Below, piece after piece: positions 1 to 8,366 of a DNA stretch of 64,000 nt. The position numbers and the translations under genes were made by a program. The stretch is from Autumnicola psychrophila (GTDB lineage Bacteria; Bacteroidota; Bacteroidia; Flavobacteriales; Flavobacteriaceae): contig NZ_JAVRHN010000010.1 of NCBI RefSeq assembly GCF_031846645.1, positions 74,757 to 138,756 on the forward strand, read 5' to 3'. The notes below the pieces were generated by a model, which worked only from the letters and a program-made list of their open reading frames with translations, had not been told where the DNA came from and made no database searches. Each line of letters begins with the position of its first letter. Positions within the stretch are counted from its first letter, which is position 1.

Positions 1-254
1 CATTTTTTATCCCCTATCATGGCCACTTTTTCAAAATCGTTGGCATGTTGGACATCGAATTTCAAATCTTTCCAAAAGGCTTTTGGTGTCCATCCTTCAA
101 AACCTTCCATTTCAAAATACCAGCGGATTTTTTTATATTTTTCCACTATGTTGTTCAGCAGGGGCAATAGCTTATCGTAATCGGCTTCGGTCAAATTTTC
201 CGTTGCTCTTGTGGCTATTAAATTCCCTTCTGTTTGTCCTAATATTTGTAGCAT
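1..254 (-). CDS. STAS/SEC14 domain protein (SpoIIAA-like), truncated by window edge
   Basis: The reading frame starts at ATG 254 and runs off the left edge, giving about 84 residues without a stop. The translated N-terminus (MLQILGQTEGNLIA) and the later blocks RWYFEMEGFEGW and FEKVAMIGDK resemble the SpoIIAA-like STAS/SEC14 family (PF11964), small cytoplasmic proteins of about 120 residues with a STAS-like fold whose role is mostly unknown. The C-terminal third lies outside the window. It sits 11 bp downstream of the epimerase gene on the same strand, so co-transcription is possible. The family call rests on these motifs only. Confidence 0.6.
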   Translation of the reverse strand, partial: MLQILGQTEGNLIATRATENLTEADYDKLLPLLNNIVEKYKKIRWYFEMEGFEGWTPKAFWKDLKFDVQHANDFEKVAMIGDKK

Positions 255-264
255 AACTCCTTTT

Positions 265-960
265 TTAATTATTATTTAATTTATTCCGTTTTGTAACATT
301 AATTTCAATGGGTTTTTTAAGCTCCTGAATTGCCCTAAGAGGATCATCGGAATTGAAAATACTACTTCCTGCTACAACAGCATCAGCTCCTGAATTCAAA
401 ATTTCCTTCACGTTATTCCTGTTAACCCCGCCATCTACTTCAATAAAGGCCTTTGCATCTTTTCTTTGTATAAATTGCTTTAATTCCTTTATTTTTTCCA
501 GTGTTTCGGGAATAAAACCTTGTCCGCCAAAACCCGGATTTACAGCCATTAGGCAAACTGTATCTAAATCTTTGATGACGTATTCCAGGCTTCCTAAAGA
601 GGTATGCGGATTTAAAGCTACCCCTGCTTTACAGCCCAGGCTTTTTATTTGTTGCACCACGCTGTGCAAATGAAGGCAGGCCTCAGCGTGCACAGTAATT
701 TGGTCTATTCCATATTTAGAAAAAACTTCCAGATACCTTTCAGGCTCAACAATCATCAAGTGCAGCTCGATAGGTTTCATAGAGTGCTGCTCAATAGCTT
801 CTAAAACAGGTGTCCCAAAGGAGATATTTGGAACAAACATACCATCCATCACATCCACGTGCAGCCAGTCTGCTTCACTTCTATTAATAATTTCGAGGGT
901 TTTGCCCAGGTGGGCAAAATCTGTCGAAAGAATGGAAGGAGCAACCATAAAATTTTTCAT
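265..960 (-). CDS. rpe: Ribulose-phosphate 3-epimerase
   Basis: This enzyme interconverts D-ribulose 5-phosphate and D-xylulose 5-phosphate in the cytosolic pentose phosphate pathway. The 231-residue product has the typical family length (about 220) and a TIM-barrel order of motifs: MVAPSILSTDF at the N-terminus, the metal-binding LHVDVMDGMFVPN near residue 35, a His in ELHLMI, VNPGFGGQGF near residue 140, and EVDGGVN then GADAVVAGSSIF at the phosphate-binding end. The start is ATG 960, with MKNFMVAPS as a normal N-terminus. The C-terminal tail (ITVTKRNKLNNN type) is slightly extended. It looks like an ordinary housekeeping gene at the edge of the metal island. Confidence 0.95.
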   Translation of the reverse strand: MKNFMVAPSILSTDFAHLGKTLEIINRSEADWLHVDVMDGMFVPNISFGTPVLEAIEQHSMKPIELHLMIVEPERYLEVFSKYGIDQITVHAEACLHLHSVVQQIKSLGCKAGVALNPHTSLGSLEYVIKDLDTVCLMAVNPGFGGQGFIPETLEKIKELKQFIQRKDAKAFIEVDGGVNRNNVKEILNSGADAVVAGSSIFNSDDPLRAIQELKKPIEINVTKRNKLNNN

Positions 961-1030
961 AGCAGTTATGTTTTATTGCCTATTTTGGTATTTAAATTAA
1001 ACCTTACACACTAAATTTACCTGAAGGAAA

Positions 1031-1483
1031 TTATAAAACAGGTTCCACTACAACCTCTGTTATTACAGAGTTGGAGATAAAACATTCAGCATGTGCTTTA
1101 TGGTGCATTTTTTCCATTTCTTCTTCATCAGGTATATGTTCACCCGAGAATTCTACTTTGGGCCGTAAAAAAACCCTGGTCACAGCCTGTTTACCATCCT
1201 TGTTTTTCTCAACCACAGCAACGGTTTCATCTTTGTAACTCTTTATAATATACTTTTTAAAGGAGGCAATAGCCAGAAAAGTCAATAAGTGACAGCTGGA
1301 GAGGGAAGCAGCGAAAGCCTCTTCAGGATTGACAAATTCAGCTTTCCCCAAATACTCCGGAGCTGCAGATGCAGTGATTTCAGAGCCTCCTCCAAAAATC
1401 CATTGATGGGTACGTGTATAATTCTTATAGGAGAAATCCTCGGAATCGGGATTCCATTCTAGTTTAACTTTAAATTCTGACAT
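1031..1483 (-). CDS. OsmC family peroxiredoxin-like protein
   Basis: The 150-residue product matches the OsmC/Ohr superfamily, small dimeric proteins that reduce organic hydroperoxides with a cysteine pair. Both conserved cysteines are visible: the peroxidatic Cys in SLSSCHLL near residue 64 and the second in HAECFISNSV near residue 132, which is the classic spacing. NPEEAFAASLSSCH is the typical family signature. Its upstream region (1557-1612) shares sequence with the promoters of the Fur-family and PII-like genes at 8.3-8.7 kb, suggesting it responds to the same metal or redox signal. Whether it is OsmC proper or a YhfA-like subgroup cannot be decided here. Confidence 0.85.
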   Translation of the reverse strand: MSEFKVKLEWNPDSEDFSYKNYTRTHQWIFGGGSEITASAAPEYLGKAEFVNPEEAFAASLSSCHLLTFLAIASFKKYIIKSYKDETVAVVEKNKDGKQAVTRVFLRPKVEFSGEHIPDEEEMEKMHHKAHAECFISNSVITEVVVEPVL

Positions 1484-1556
1484 TATTCTCTTGTTTTAAA
1501 TTATAAAATCTACTTTAGATAGTCTTTTGTTCTATTAGTTATATTCATTGATTTTA

Positions 1557-1612
1557 AATAATTGTGCCTGGAAAGGAAACCCGGGTTAACTAATACAAAA
1601 AGTTCTTAATTT
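1557..1612 (-). promoter_or_regulatory. Promoter-like element A, shared with 8277-8325 and 8706-8760
   Basis: Read on the minus strand, this stretch has CTTTTTGTATTAGTTAACCC followed by GGGTTTCCTTTCCAGGCA and an AATT tail. The second part recurs nearly base for base upstream of the Fur-family gene, and TTAGTTAACCC recurs upstream of the PII-like gene. AACCCGGGTT is a perfect palindrome. It lies about 75-130 bp upstream of the OsmC gene. A promoter/operator role is an inference from position and repetition. Confidence 0.4.
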
Positions 1613-1751
1613 TCTTTAGAGAACTTCCTCATAGTATATTTCTAGTTTTAAATTTGGTTCGCCCTCTATTTCTCTTGTAACACTTCATTTTTTGTTTTTT
1701 TACTTTAAGGAAAATATGCGATGCTATAAACACCGCATACCTTTCATTACA

Positions 1752-2096
1752 TTAGCTTAACTGCACATCACCGTGATGATTATGGCATGCTTCCGCACAT
1801 TCATTACAGGCTTGAGCACATTTCTTACAATGCTCATGATCGTGTTTTGCACATTCTTCAGCACACATCCTGCAAGCTTTTTCACAGATCAAAAGATATT
1901 CATGCGCAAGGGCAGAATTTCTCTGTAGCAACCTAGCTGCTTGTATACAAATGTCAGCACAGTCAATGTCCAACGGAATGCATCTTTGCATCATTCCGGT
2001 TTCTTCTTCTGCTAAGCTTTGAGCAGCACAGTTTTCACAAGCTAAAGCACAGTTTAGCAAGGTTTGAACGAGTTGTTCATGATTTTCATTTTTCAT
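1752..2096 (-). CDS. Cys-rich four-helix bundle copper/metal-binding protein (DUF326)
   Basis: The 114-residue protein has many regularly spaced cysteines: LLNCALACENCAAQ near the start, then IDCADIC, CEKACRMCAEEC, HCKKCAQACNECAEAC, with a final His-rich CHNHHGD. This CxxxC/CxxC spacing along helices is that of the DUF326 family, related to the Csp copper-storage proteins that bind Cu(I) inside a four-helix bundle. No signal peptide is seen, so it is probably cytosolic. It lies at the downstream end of the metal-resistance block. A short dyad (2120-2135) sits just upstream of the start. The metal (copper or another thiophilic ion) is not proven by sequence. Confidence 0.85.
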   Translation of the reverse strand: MKNENHEQLVQTLLNCALACENCAAQSLAEEETGMMQRCIPLDIDCADICIQAARLLQRNSALAHEYLLICEKACRMCAEECAKHDHEHCKKCAQACNECAEACHNHHGDVQLS

Positions 2097-2119
2097 AATT
2101 AAATAGATTTAAATTATAT

Positions 2120-2135
2120 GTAGAACTATTTCTAC
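2120..2135. promoter_or_regulatory. Short inverted repeat upstream of the DUF326 gene
   Basis: GTAGAA, four bases, TTCTAC form a perfect 6-bp dyad 24-39 bp upstream of the DUF326 start codon. The position suits an operator. The arms are short and the area is AT-rich, so chance is possible. Confidence 0.25.
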
Positions 2136-2266
2136 TAAGGTTTATAATATTTATCCTTTTTCAGCATTATTTTTCATTTTTGAAACCAAATCAAATGCTC
2201 CCAATTCCCACTTGCTACGCCGATAAGGGCGGATAATTCCCAAGAATTTCTTCACTAAGCCATCTT

Positions 2267-4747
2267 TTATTTCTTATAAGCCAATAATCTCAAGGCGTTT
2301 CCAACCACTAATAAAGTGGATCCTTCGTGAACAAGTACTGCTATCCCGATGTTGGCAAAGCCAAATATGGTGGCGGGAATTAATAAAGCTACAATTCCCA
2401 GGCTTACCCAAAGGTTTTGTTTTATGATAGCTTTGGCTTTCCGGCTCAAACCTATTGCAAAAGGCAGGGTTTCCAGTTTATCTGCCATCAGGGCTATATC
2501 GGCGGTTTCCAGGGCCACATCAGATCCTGCTGCCCCCATTGCAATACCCACGGTACTATGTGCCATAGCGGGAGCATCATTCACTCCATCGCCCACCATG
2601 GCTACTTTATCCTCCTGTTTCTTTAATTTTTTGATAGCATCTACCTTTTCCTCGGGAAGCAGGCTCCCCCAGGCATCGGTAAGATCAATTTCTTTGGCCA
2701 CCGCATCAGCCACTTTTTGGTTATCCCCGGTGAGCATGATCATACGTTTAATACCGATTTTTTTAAGCTCCTCCAAGGTTGCTTTAGCTTCTTCCCGAGG
2801 AGTGTCCATAAGGGAAATAATTCCAATATACTCCTCATTCCTGCGTATCAACATTGTCGTGTTCCCTGCGGCTTCCTGTTCCCTTACTTTTTCTACGGTT
2901 TCTTCTGAAGGCTTTTGATCATCGAGCGCTTCAAAGAGCTCCAAATTCCCCATATACACCTTATCTTCCCCGAGGCTGGCTTTTATGCCTTTTCCTAAAA
3001 CAGCTTCCATATTACTTGCTTCCGGAAATTGTATGTTTCCCAAGCGTTCTTTTCCGTCCCGTACCACTGCTTTTGCAAGGGGGTGGTCGCTTAAAGCCTC
3101 TACAGCTACAGCTGTTTTTAGCAGTTCCTCTTCACTTACGTCCGTTAATGTGATAACTTTGGTGAGCTTTGGTTTGCCTTCAGTAAGGGTACCGGTTTTG
3201 TCAAAAGCAATAGCGGTGAGCACGCCAAGATCTTCCAGGGGCCGCCCCCCCTTTATCAGAACCCCACCCCTGGCTGCGCGGGCTACTCCGCTAAGTACAG
3301 CACTGGGTGTGGAAATGGCCAGGGCACAGGGACTGGCAGCCACTAAAACCGCCATTGCCCTATAGAAACTCTCGCTAAAGGGTTCATCGAGGACAAGGAA
3401 GGCGAAATTCAGCAAAACCACCAGGGCCAAAACCGATGGCACAAAATATTTTTCAAACTTATCAGTCAATAATTGGGTAGGTGATTTCTGTGTCTGGGCT
3501 TCATTCACCAATGTCACCAGTCTTGACAGTGTAGAATCCTGAGAGGTTTTTATCACCTTTACTTCCAGGGTACTATTGCCGTTGATGGTTCCCGCAAATA
3601 CACGGTGTTCATCTTTTATTTCGCTTTCTTTTGAATAATCTTTGTCAGGATCGGGTACGGGGGACTTATCCACAGGGACGCTTTCGCCGGTGATGGGTGC
3701 CTGGTTCACACTACTATTGCCATTAACAACAACACCATCGGCAGAAATTTTGGTGTTGGATCTCACTACAACAATATCACCTACCTGAAGCTCTTCAATT
3801 TTTACTTCCTGCGTCTTTCCATCTCGTTTTATTAGGGCAGTTTTAGGGGCAAGGTCTGCCAGGGCTGCAATGGATTTTCTAGCCTTGTTCATGGCGTAAT
3901 TTTCGAGCGCATGGCCCAGGCTAAAAAGGAAGAGGAGCAAAGCCCCTTCTGCCCATTCTCCCAGAACGGCTGCCCCAATTGCCGCGACCAGCATAAGGAA
4001 ATCAATTTCGAAACCTCCTTTGGCAACCGTTTCAATGGCTTCTTTTGCCGTGTAATAGCCCCCAAAGAAATAGGCGCCTATGTACAAGGCCAGACTTACC
4101 CATTCCGGCACAGTTTCCAGGTAGGAAAGGCCAAAACCGGTGCCCAATAAAACCCCGCAAATAATGGAAAAGTACATCTCAGTATTTTTTCCTAAAATAC
4201 CCCCGTGGTCATGGGCGTGGCCTTCATCTTTAAGCTCTGCCTCCTCGTGGGAATGTTTATGGGTTTCAGCCGTTTCAGGAGGCATTTTTTCATTCTTTTT
4301 GGCGGTTTTGATTTTCAGGCCTTCGTTCCTCAGGATTTGATTAAAATCTTTTTCATCGGTTTTAGCCTTTATAAATTCCAGCCTTACGATTCCCGATTCG
4401 GATACCGAGGCTTCCATTATCTCCTCTAATCCTCTTAACCCTTTTTCGATTTTCCTTGCATGTCTTGCATGTCGAATTCCCTCAACCTCGAGCAGGCTAT
4501 GTCCAAATTCATTGGTCAATGATGCCCCTGCCTGTTTTGCGAGTTTTCTAATATGGGCAATGGAAATAATGTCGGGATCGTAATGAAAACAAAGCTGAGG
4601 GGTATCATCCTCTTTTTCAGAAGCAATATGTACCTTTTCAATACCTTCCCTGTTTTGCAGGTGATCCATTAGCCTCTGCACACATTGATCGTTCTCATCG
4701 GGAATTTCCGGCAGTAGTATTGGCAGTTTTACTTGCGTTTTTTTCAT
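2267..4747 (-). CDS. P1B-4-type heavy-metal transporting P-type ATPase (Co/Fe/Zn class)
   Basis: An 826-residue metal-exporting ATPase of the inner membrane. Visible parts are an N-terminal region of about 190 residues with two degenerate HMA-like folds lacking CxxC, a His-rich stretch (HKHSHEE, HAHDHGG, about 163-182), the actuator TGES (353-356), the phosphorylation site DKTGT (516-520) and the hinge GDGVNDAPA. The transmembrane metal motif is SPC (472-474) rather than CPC, and the last membrane helix carries HEGST (about 807). SPC plus HEG(G/S)T defines the P1B-4 group (CoaT/CtpD-like), which moves Co2+, Fe2+ or related ions. The AlbA_2 membrane gene lies 29 bp upstream, so the two are probably one operon. 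The exact metal is inferred from family only. Confidence 0.9.
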   Translation of the reverse strand: MKKTQVKLPILLPEIPDENDQCVQRLMDHLQNREGIEKVHIASEKEDDTPQLCFHYDPDIISIAHIRKLAKQAGASLTNEFGHSLLEVEGIRHARHARKIEKGLRGLEEIMEASVSESGIVRLEFIKAKTDEKDFNQILRNEGLKIKTAKKNEKMPPETAETHKHSHEEAELKDEGHAHDHGGILGKNTEMYFSIICGVLLGTGFGLSYLETVPEWVSLALYIGAYFFGGYYTAKEAIETVAKGGFEIDFLMLVAAIGAAVLGEWAEGALLLFLFSLGHALENYAMNKARKSIAALADLAPKTALIKRDGKTQEVKIEELQVGDIVVVRSNTKISADGVVVNGNSSVNQAPITGESVPVDKSPVPDPDKDYSKESEIKDEHRVFAGTINGNSTLEVKVIKTSQDSTLSRLVTLVNEAQTQKSPTQLLTDKFEKYFVPSVLALVVLLNFAFLVLDEPFSESFYRAMAVLVAASPCALAISTPSAVLSGVARAARGGVLIKGGRPLEDLGVLTAIAFDKTGTLTEGKPKLTKVITLTDVSEEELLKTAVAVEALSDHPLAKAVVRDGKERLGNIQFPEASNMEAVLGKGIKASLGEDKVYMGNLELFEALDDQKPSEETVEKVREQEAAGNTTMLIRRNEEYIGIISLMDTPREEAKATLEELKKIGIKRMIMLTGDNQKVADAVAKEIDLTDAWGSLLPEEKVDAIKKLKKQEDKVAMVGDGVNDAPAMAHSTVGIAMGAAGSDVALETADIALMADKLETLPFAIGLSRKAKAIIKQNLWVSLGIVALLIPATIFGFANIGIAVLVHEGSTLLVVGNALRLLAYKK

Positions 4748-4776
4748 TTTTTCTATCGGTTTTTAATTTTCGCTCT

Positions 4777-5547
4777 CTAATTGTACAATGCCTTTCCTTT
4801 TCCTATATAGGCCAATGCCTCAGGAATATCCAGTTCGCGTGTGCCATTTCCGGTACGGATAAAAAAATGGGACCGATCTTCGTAATTGAGGAATACCGGT
4901 GTTTTTGAGGATTGTATGTTTAAATGGCAAATGTCCCTTCCTTTAAATTCGTGAAAAGTTACTTTTATCAAAGGACAAAAGCGGGTGACCAATGTAACGG
5001 AGACCAATTGCATAATATACTGCTCAAATCCGTCCCTGCCAGGCTTCTTCAAGGTTTGGTAATCTTCCTGAAGTCCTAAAATATGGCCTTCATCATCAAT
5101 GCCAATCAACAGGTTGCCACCTTTACAATTTATAAAGCCGGCTATGGTTTTTGCCACTACGACTTCCAGGGCTTTATTTATTTTTGACTGCCGTAAATCG
5201 CAGCGAAGTGTAGATTTAAACTCTACTTCACTGGTTTCGCCCTTAGCTATAAGTGCTTCTATAATATCTGTTTCATTCTTCAATTTGTCAAGCTGAAAGA
5301 TTTTTTTCCTGGTGTAAAACATCAATGCCAGGCTGATGCCCAAACAACCAAAAAGGAGGTTCTTCAAAATCTGGTCAAAATCCCCGAAACCGGCAATTTG
5401 TACAAAAACAATTTCCAGGATATTCCACCAACTGCCCTGGTCGCCCTGATTGTCATACAAAAAAAGGGAAATCCCAAGGGGCTGAACAATAAATACCCCC
5501 ATCACAAAGCCCACAATAACAGTAAAGAAAAACCCCTTGTTGTTCAT
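4777..5547 (-). CDS. Two-helix membrane protein with Schlafen AlbA_2 domain
   Basis: The 256-residue product has two predicted membrane segments at the N-terminus (about 5-25 and 55-75), then a cytosolic AlbA_2/Schlafen-like domain (PF04326). Its signature is EVEFKSTLRCDL (about 107), followed by VAKTIAGFINCKGGNLLIGI and DDEGHILGLQEDY. AlbA_2 domains bind nucleic acid or nucleotides, and in bacteria are mostly found N-terminal in putative regulators. Here the domain is tethered to the membrane and its gene precedes a P1B-4 metal ATPase, which is uncommon. No DNA-binding C-terminal domain follows. The function is unknown; a sensory or regulatory role for metal export is a guess from context. 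Confidence 0.75.
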   Translation of the reverse strand: MNNKGFFFTVIVGFVMGVFIVQPLGISLFLYDNQGDQGSWWNILEIVFVQIAGFGDFDQILKNLLFGCLGISLALMFYTRKKIFQLDKLKNETDIIEALIAKGETSEVEFKSTLRCDLRQSKINKALEVVVAKTIAGFINCKGGNLLIGIDDEGHILGLQEDYQTLKKPGRDGFEQYIMQLVSVTLVTRFCPLIKVTFHEFKGRDICHLNIQSSKTPVFLNYEDRSHFFIRTGNGTRELDIPEALAYIGKGKALYN

Positions 5548-5732
5548 CAGACAATTATTTTATTAAATCATATTCAATGGTATTGGACGTTCAATATTTT
5601 TGTACCTCACCTTTAGTACTTTTTTTGTTCCCCTTAAGCAATTGCTGAACGATTGTGCATTATCAATTTATTCTTCGGTATTTGTTCTTTACAACCCGCA
5701 CCTTCTAACCCCCTACACTTTTGGCTTTCAAT

Positions 5733-7763
5733 TTAGGCAAACTCCTTTTCCGTTTTTGTTTCCCTTTTAGGGAAAGGCGCTACAGTTTTATCTAAAATTT
5801 TTGTTTCAGAAGTTTCCTTTGTACGGAAATCAATTTTCTGAATTCGCATGGCATTTAATATGGCCAGCAGGGTAACGCCCACATCGGCAAATACCGCTTC
5901 CCACATGCTTGCCATTCCAAAAGCCCCCAGGGCCAACACCAAAAATTTTACCCCAAAGGCCAGGCCTATGTTTTGCCAAACAATCCGGTTTGTTGCTTTG
6001 CTTATTTTTATAGCGGTAGCGATTTTTGAAGGCTGGTCGTTTTGTACCACCACATCTGCGGTTTCGATAGCGGCATCAGAGCCCAAACCACCCATGGCCA
6101 TGCCAATGTCGGCAAGTGTGATAACAGGCGCGTCATTGATCCCGTCACCAATAAAAGCCAACATAGCCGATCCTTTTTTTAACCTTTCGACTTCTTTGAT
6201 CTTTCCTTCGGGCAGCAAACCTCCAATGGCCAAATCCAGCCCAAGCTCCCGGGCCAGTTTCTGCACTACCCTCTCTTTATCGCCGGAGAGCATGACGATG
6301 TTTTTCACCCCTAGCTGGCGCAATTCATCTACGGCCAATTTCGCATCTTCTTTGATCTCATCGGCAATGGTAATAAAACCACAATACTTTTCGTTGATGG
6401 CCATTACTATCGTTGTTTCCACAAAATCGTCTATTTCCGGATCATAGGGAATATTGAATTTCTTTAACAGCTTAGTGTTTCCAGCCAATATGTTAAACCC
6501 TTCTACCTGTCCTTTCATCCCCATGCCTGAAATCTCTTCTGCATGCTCCACCTGGGCCGTTTTATAGCCCAAAGAGACCCAATAGGAGGTCACTGCCCTG
6601 GCTACCGGATGGTTGGAGCTGCTCTCGAGACCTGCCACCAGGTTCAAAATCAACTCCCGGTCAAATTCAAAGGTCCTGATGTGCTGCACTTCAAATATCC
6701 CTTTGGTAAGGGTGCCGGTCTTGTCCATCACCACGGTGTCCACCTTCCGCATCTGGTCCAGGTAATTGGAACCTTTAAAGAGAATGCCATTGCGGGAAGC
6801 CGCGCCAATACCGCCAAAATATCCCAAAGGAATGGAAATCATCAGGGCACAGGGGCAGGATATCACCAAAAATACCAGGGCCCGGTAAAGCCATTCCCCA
6901 AAAATATAGGTTTCCACAAAAAAGTACGGAAGCAAAGTAATGGCCGTGGCTAGCAAAACCACAATGGGGGTATAAACTTTGGCAAAACGGGTGATAAAAC
7001 GTTGGGTTTTTGCCTTTCGGGAAGCCGCTTCCCGTACCATTTCCAAAATTTTTGAGAGCTTGCTGTCCTCAAAACGGCTGGTAACTTTTATGGTGCCCAG
7101 GTCTTCCAAATTCACCATTCCGGCCAAAACCTGTTCCCCCTTGTATTTACGGTCTGGTGCGGGTTCACCAGTAAGTGCCGCAGTGTTGAAAGTGGCCTTT
7201 TCAGAAATCAAGATTCCATCAATGGCTACCTTCTCTCCCGGTTTTACCTGGATAATACTGCCAACCGCTACCGTGGACGGGTGCACGATTTTTATGGTTC
7301 CGTCTGCTTCCACTACAGCCACCTCCTCGGCCTGGATTTTCAACAAACTTTCAATGGATTTTTTTGCCTTGTTTACCGCGGCCCCCTGGAACAATTCGCC
7401 CACGGCATAAAAAAGCATTACCGCCACCCCCTCGGCATACTCGCCCAGCAAAAAAGCGCCTATGGTGGCAATGCCCATCAGGAAAAATTCGCTAAAGATA
7501 TTTCCTTTCCTTATTTGCCTGATGGCTTTCCACAATACGGGCCCGCCCACGGGAAGATACGCCAGTCCAAAAAGGACAAATTGGAAAGGTGCCGTAAACC
7601 AGTTAGAAGCCACAACTTCTTTTAAGACAATACCCACGGCCAAAAGGAGAAAACCGGTAATTGCCAAACCGTACTCCCCATAGGTTTGTAAAAAACCACT
7701 TTTAGTTGTATTGGAGGATATCCCCCCATTTGAACATGCACCGCTACCGCAACAATCGCTCAT
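5733..7763 (-). CDS. P1B-2-type Zn/Cd/Pb-exporting P-type ATPase
   Basis: A 676-residue inner-membrane metal ATPase. The N-terminus has a short thiol cluster (CCGSGAC, residues 4-10) instead of a full HMA domain. Catalytic motifs follow in order: TGEP (198-201), the CPC metal site (303-305), DKTGT (347-351), HP in SSNHPVARA, and GDGINDAPV. The last membrane helix contains DVGVTLLAILNAM, whose Asp is typical of ZntA-like Zn2+/Cd2+/Pb2+ pumps. A Fur-family gene lies immediately upstream on the same strand, and a Fur-like palindrome overlaps the promoter (7801-7835), so repression by that regulator is likely. The coding region looks more GC-rich than its neighbours, hinting at acquisition by transfer. 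Confidence 0.92.
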   Translation of the reverse strand: MSDCCGSGACSNGGISSNTTKSGFLQTYGEYGLAITGFLLLAVGIVLKEVVASNWFTAPFQFVLFGLAYLPVGGPVLWKAIRQIRKGNIFSEFFLMGIATIGAFLLGEYAEGVAVMLFYAVGELFQGAAVNKAKKSIESLLKIQAEEVAVVEADGTIKIVHPSTVAVGSIIQVKPGEKVAIDGILISEKATFNTAALTGEPAPDRKYKGEQVLAGMVNLEDLGTIKVTSRFEDSKLSKILEMVREAASRKAKTQRFITRFAKVYTPIVVLLATAITLLPYFFVETYIFGEWLYRALVFLVISCPCALMISIPLGYFGGIGAASRNGILFKGSNYLDQMRKVDTVVMDKTGTLTKGIFEVQHIRTFEFDRELILNLVAGLESSSNHPVARAVTSYWVSLGYKTAQVEHAEEISGMGMKGQVEGFNILAGNTKLLKKFNIPYDPEIDDFVETTIVMAINEKYCGFITIADEIKEDAKLAVDELRQLGVKNIVMLSGDKERVVQKLARELGLDLAIGGLLPEGKIKEVERLKKGSAMLAFIGDGINDAPVITLADIGMAMGGLGSDAAIETADVVVQNDQPSKIATAIKISKATNRIVWQNIGLAFGVKFLVLALGAFGMASMWEAVFADVGVTLLAILNAMRIQKIDFRTKETSETKILDKTVAPFPKRETKTEKEFA

Positions 7764-7800
7764 AATATTTTTCTTTTAAATCTTCAAAAACAGCTTATTC

Positions 7801-7835
7801 CAAAGATATATTTAAAAACCTGCAATGAAATTGCA
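7801..7835 (-). promoter_or_regulatory. Promoter with Fur-family-like operator for the P1B-2 ATPase gene
   Basis: On the minus strand TATCTTTG (7808-7801) matches the Bacteroidota -7 consensus TAnnTTTG, 38 bp before the ATPase start. The -33 zone holds the palindrome TGCAATGAAATTGCA (7821-7835): perfect 6-bp arms with a 3-bp spacer, the size of a Fur/Zur/PerR box. It lies between the Fur-family gene and the ATPase gene. Binding is inferred. Confidence 0.5.
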
Positions 7836-7839
7836 TTTT

Positions 7840-8268
7840 TCAGCCTGAACATTTGCCGCAAACCCCTTTTACCAATAACGTTGTCTCCACCGGCACAAAG
7901 TGTTCCGGCAAGGGCACTTCGGGGACTTTTGATTTGGGCAGGCAAAAGGTTTCCCGGCAGTTTTGGCAATAAAAATGCACGTGCATATCTTTGGGGGCGC
8001 ACTCACAACCTTCTTTGCACAATGCATATTTGGTTGTTCCGTTCCCGTCCACTATACTGTGTATCAAACCTTTTTCCTCAAAAGTTTTTAGCGTGCGGTA
8101 CAAGGTAATCCTGTCGGCCTTTTCGAAGACCGATTCCAAATCCTGCAAACCTATCGCGGCTTTTTGCTTTTGAAGGGTTTTGAGGACCAACAAGCGCATG
8201 GCCGTTGTCCTTACTTTTTTTGCAGTCAGTAATTCTTCGAGTTCCTTTATTTTAAATTTGTTTTTCAC
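7840..8268 (-). CDS. Fur family metal-responsive transcriptional repressor
   Basis: From GTG 8268 the product is 142 residues, the normal Fur-family length. The winged helix spans about residues 5-80 (VRTTAMRLLVLKTLQKQ, then RITLYRTLKTFEEKGLIH). The dimerisation half has the metal ligands HVHFYCQNCRETFC and a C-terminal CGKC, i.e. a structural CxxC pair. An upstream in-frame TTG at 8370 would add 34 residues with no Fur similarity and overlap the PII-like gene, so the GTG start is preferred. It is sandwiched between a PII-like gene and a Zn/Cd ATPase. Likely effectors are Zn2+ or other divalent ions (Zur-like); this is an inference. Confidence 0.85.
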   Translation of the reverse strand: MKNKFKIKELEELLTAKKVRTTAMRLLVLKTLQKQKAAIGLQDLESVFEKADRITLYRTLKTFEEKGLIHSIVDGNGTTKYALCKEGCECAPKDMHVHFYCQNCRETFCLPKSKVPEVPLPEHFVPVETTLLVKGVCGKCSG

Positions 8269-8276
8269 ATTAACGC

Positions 8277-8325
8277 CGTAAATTATGCCTGAAAAGGAAA
8301 TCCCATTAGTAAGACAAACAGTTAG
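8277..8325 (-). promoter_or_regulatory. Promoter-like element B upstream of the Fur-family gene
   Basis: Minus-strand reading: CTGTTTGTCTTACTAATGG, then GATTTCCTTTTCAGGCA and AATT. The second half matches element A (1557-1612) with only a few differences, and TGTTTGTCTTA recurs in element C (8706-8760). It ends 9 bp before the GTG start of the Fur-family gene. Confidence 0.4.
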
Positions 8326-8366
8326 AACTTCCTTTACAGGACTTATTTTATTGTTGTTGCTCCCCG

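Noticed and set aside
2349..2918. Long plus-strand frames opposite the P-type ATPase genes.
   Set aside because: They are mirror frames of strongly coding minus-strand genes and show no domain signatures.
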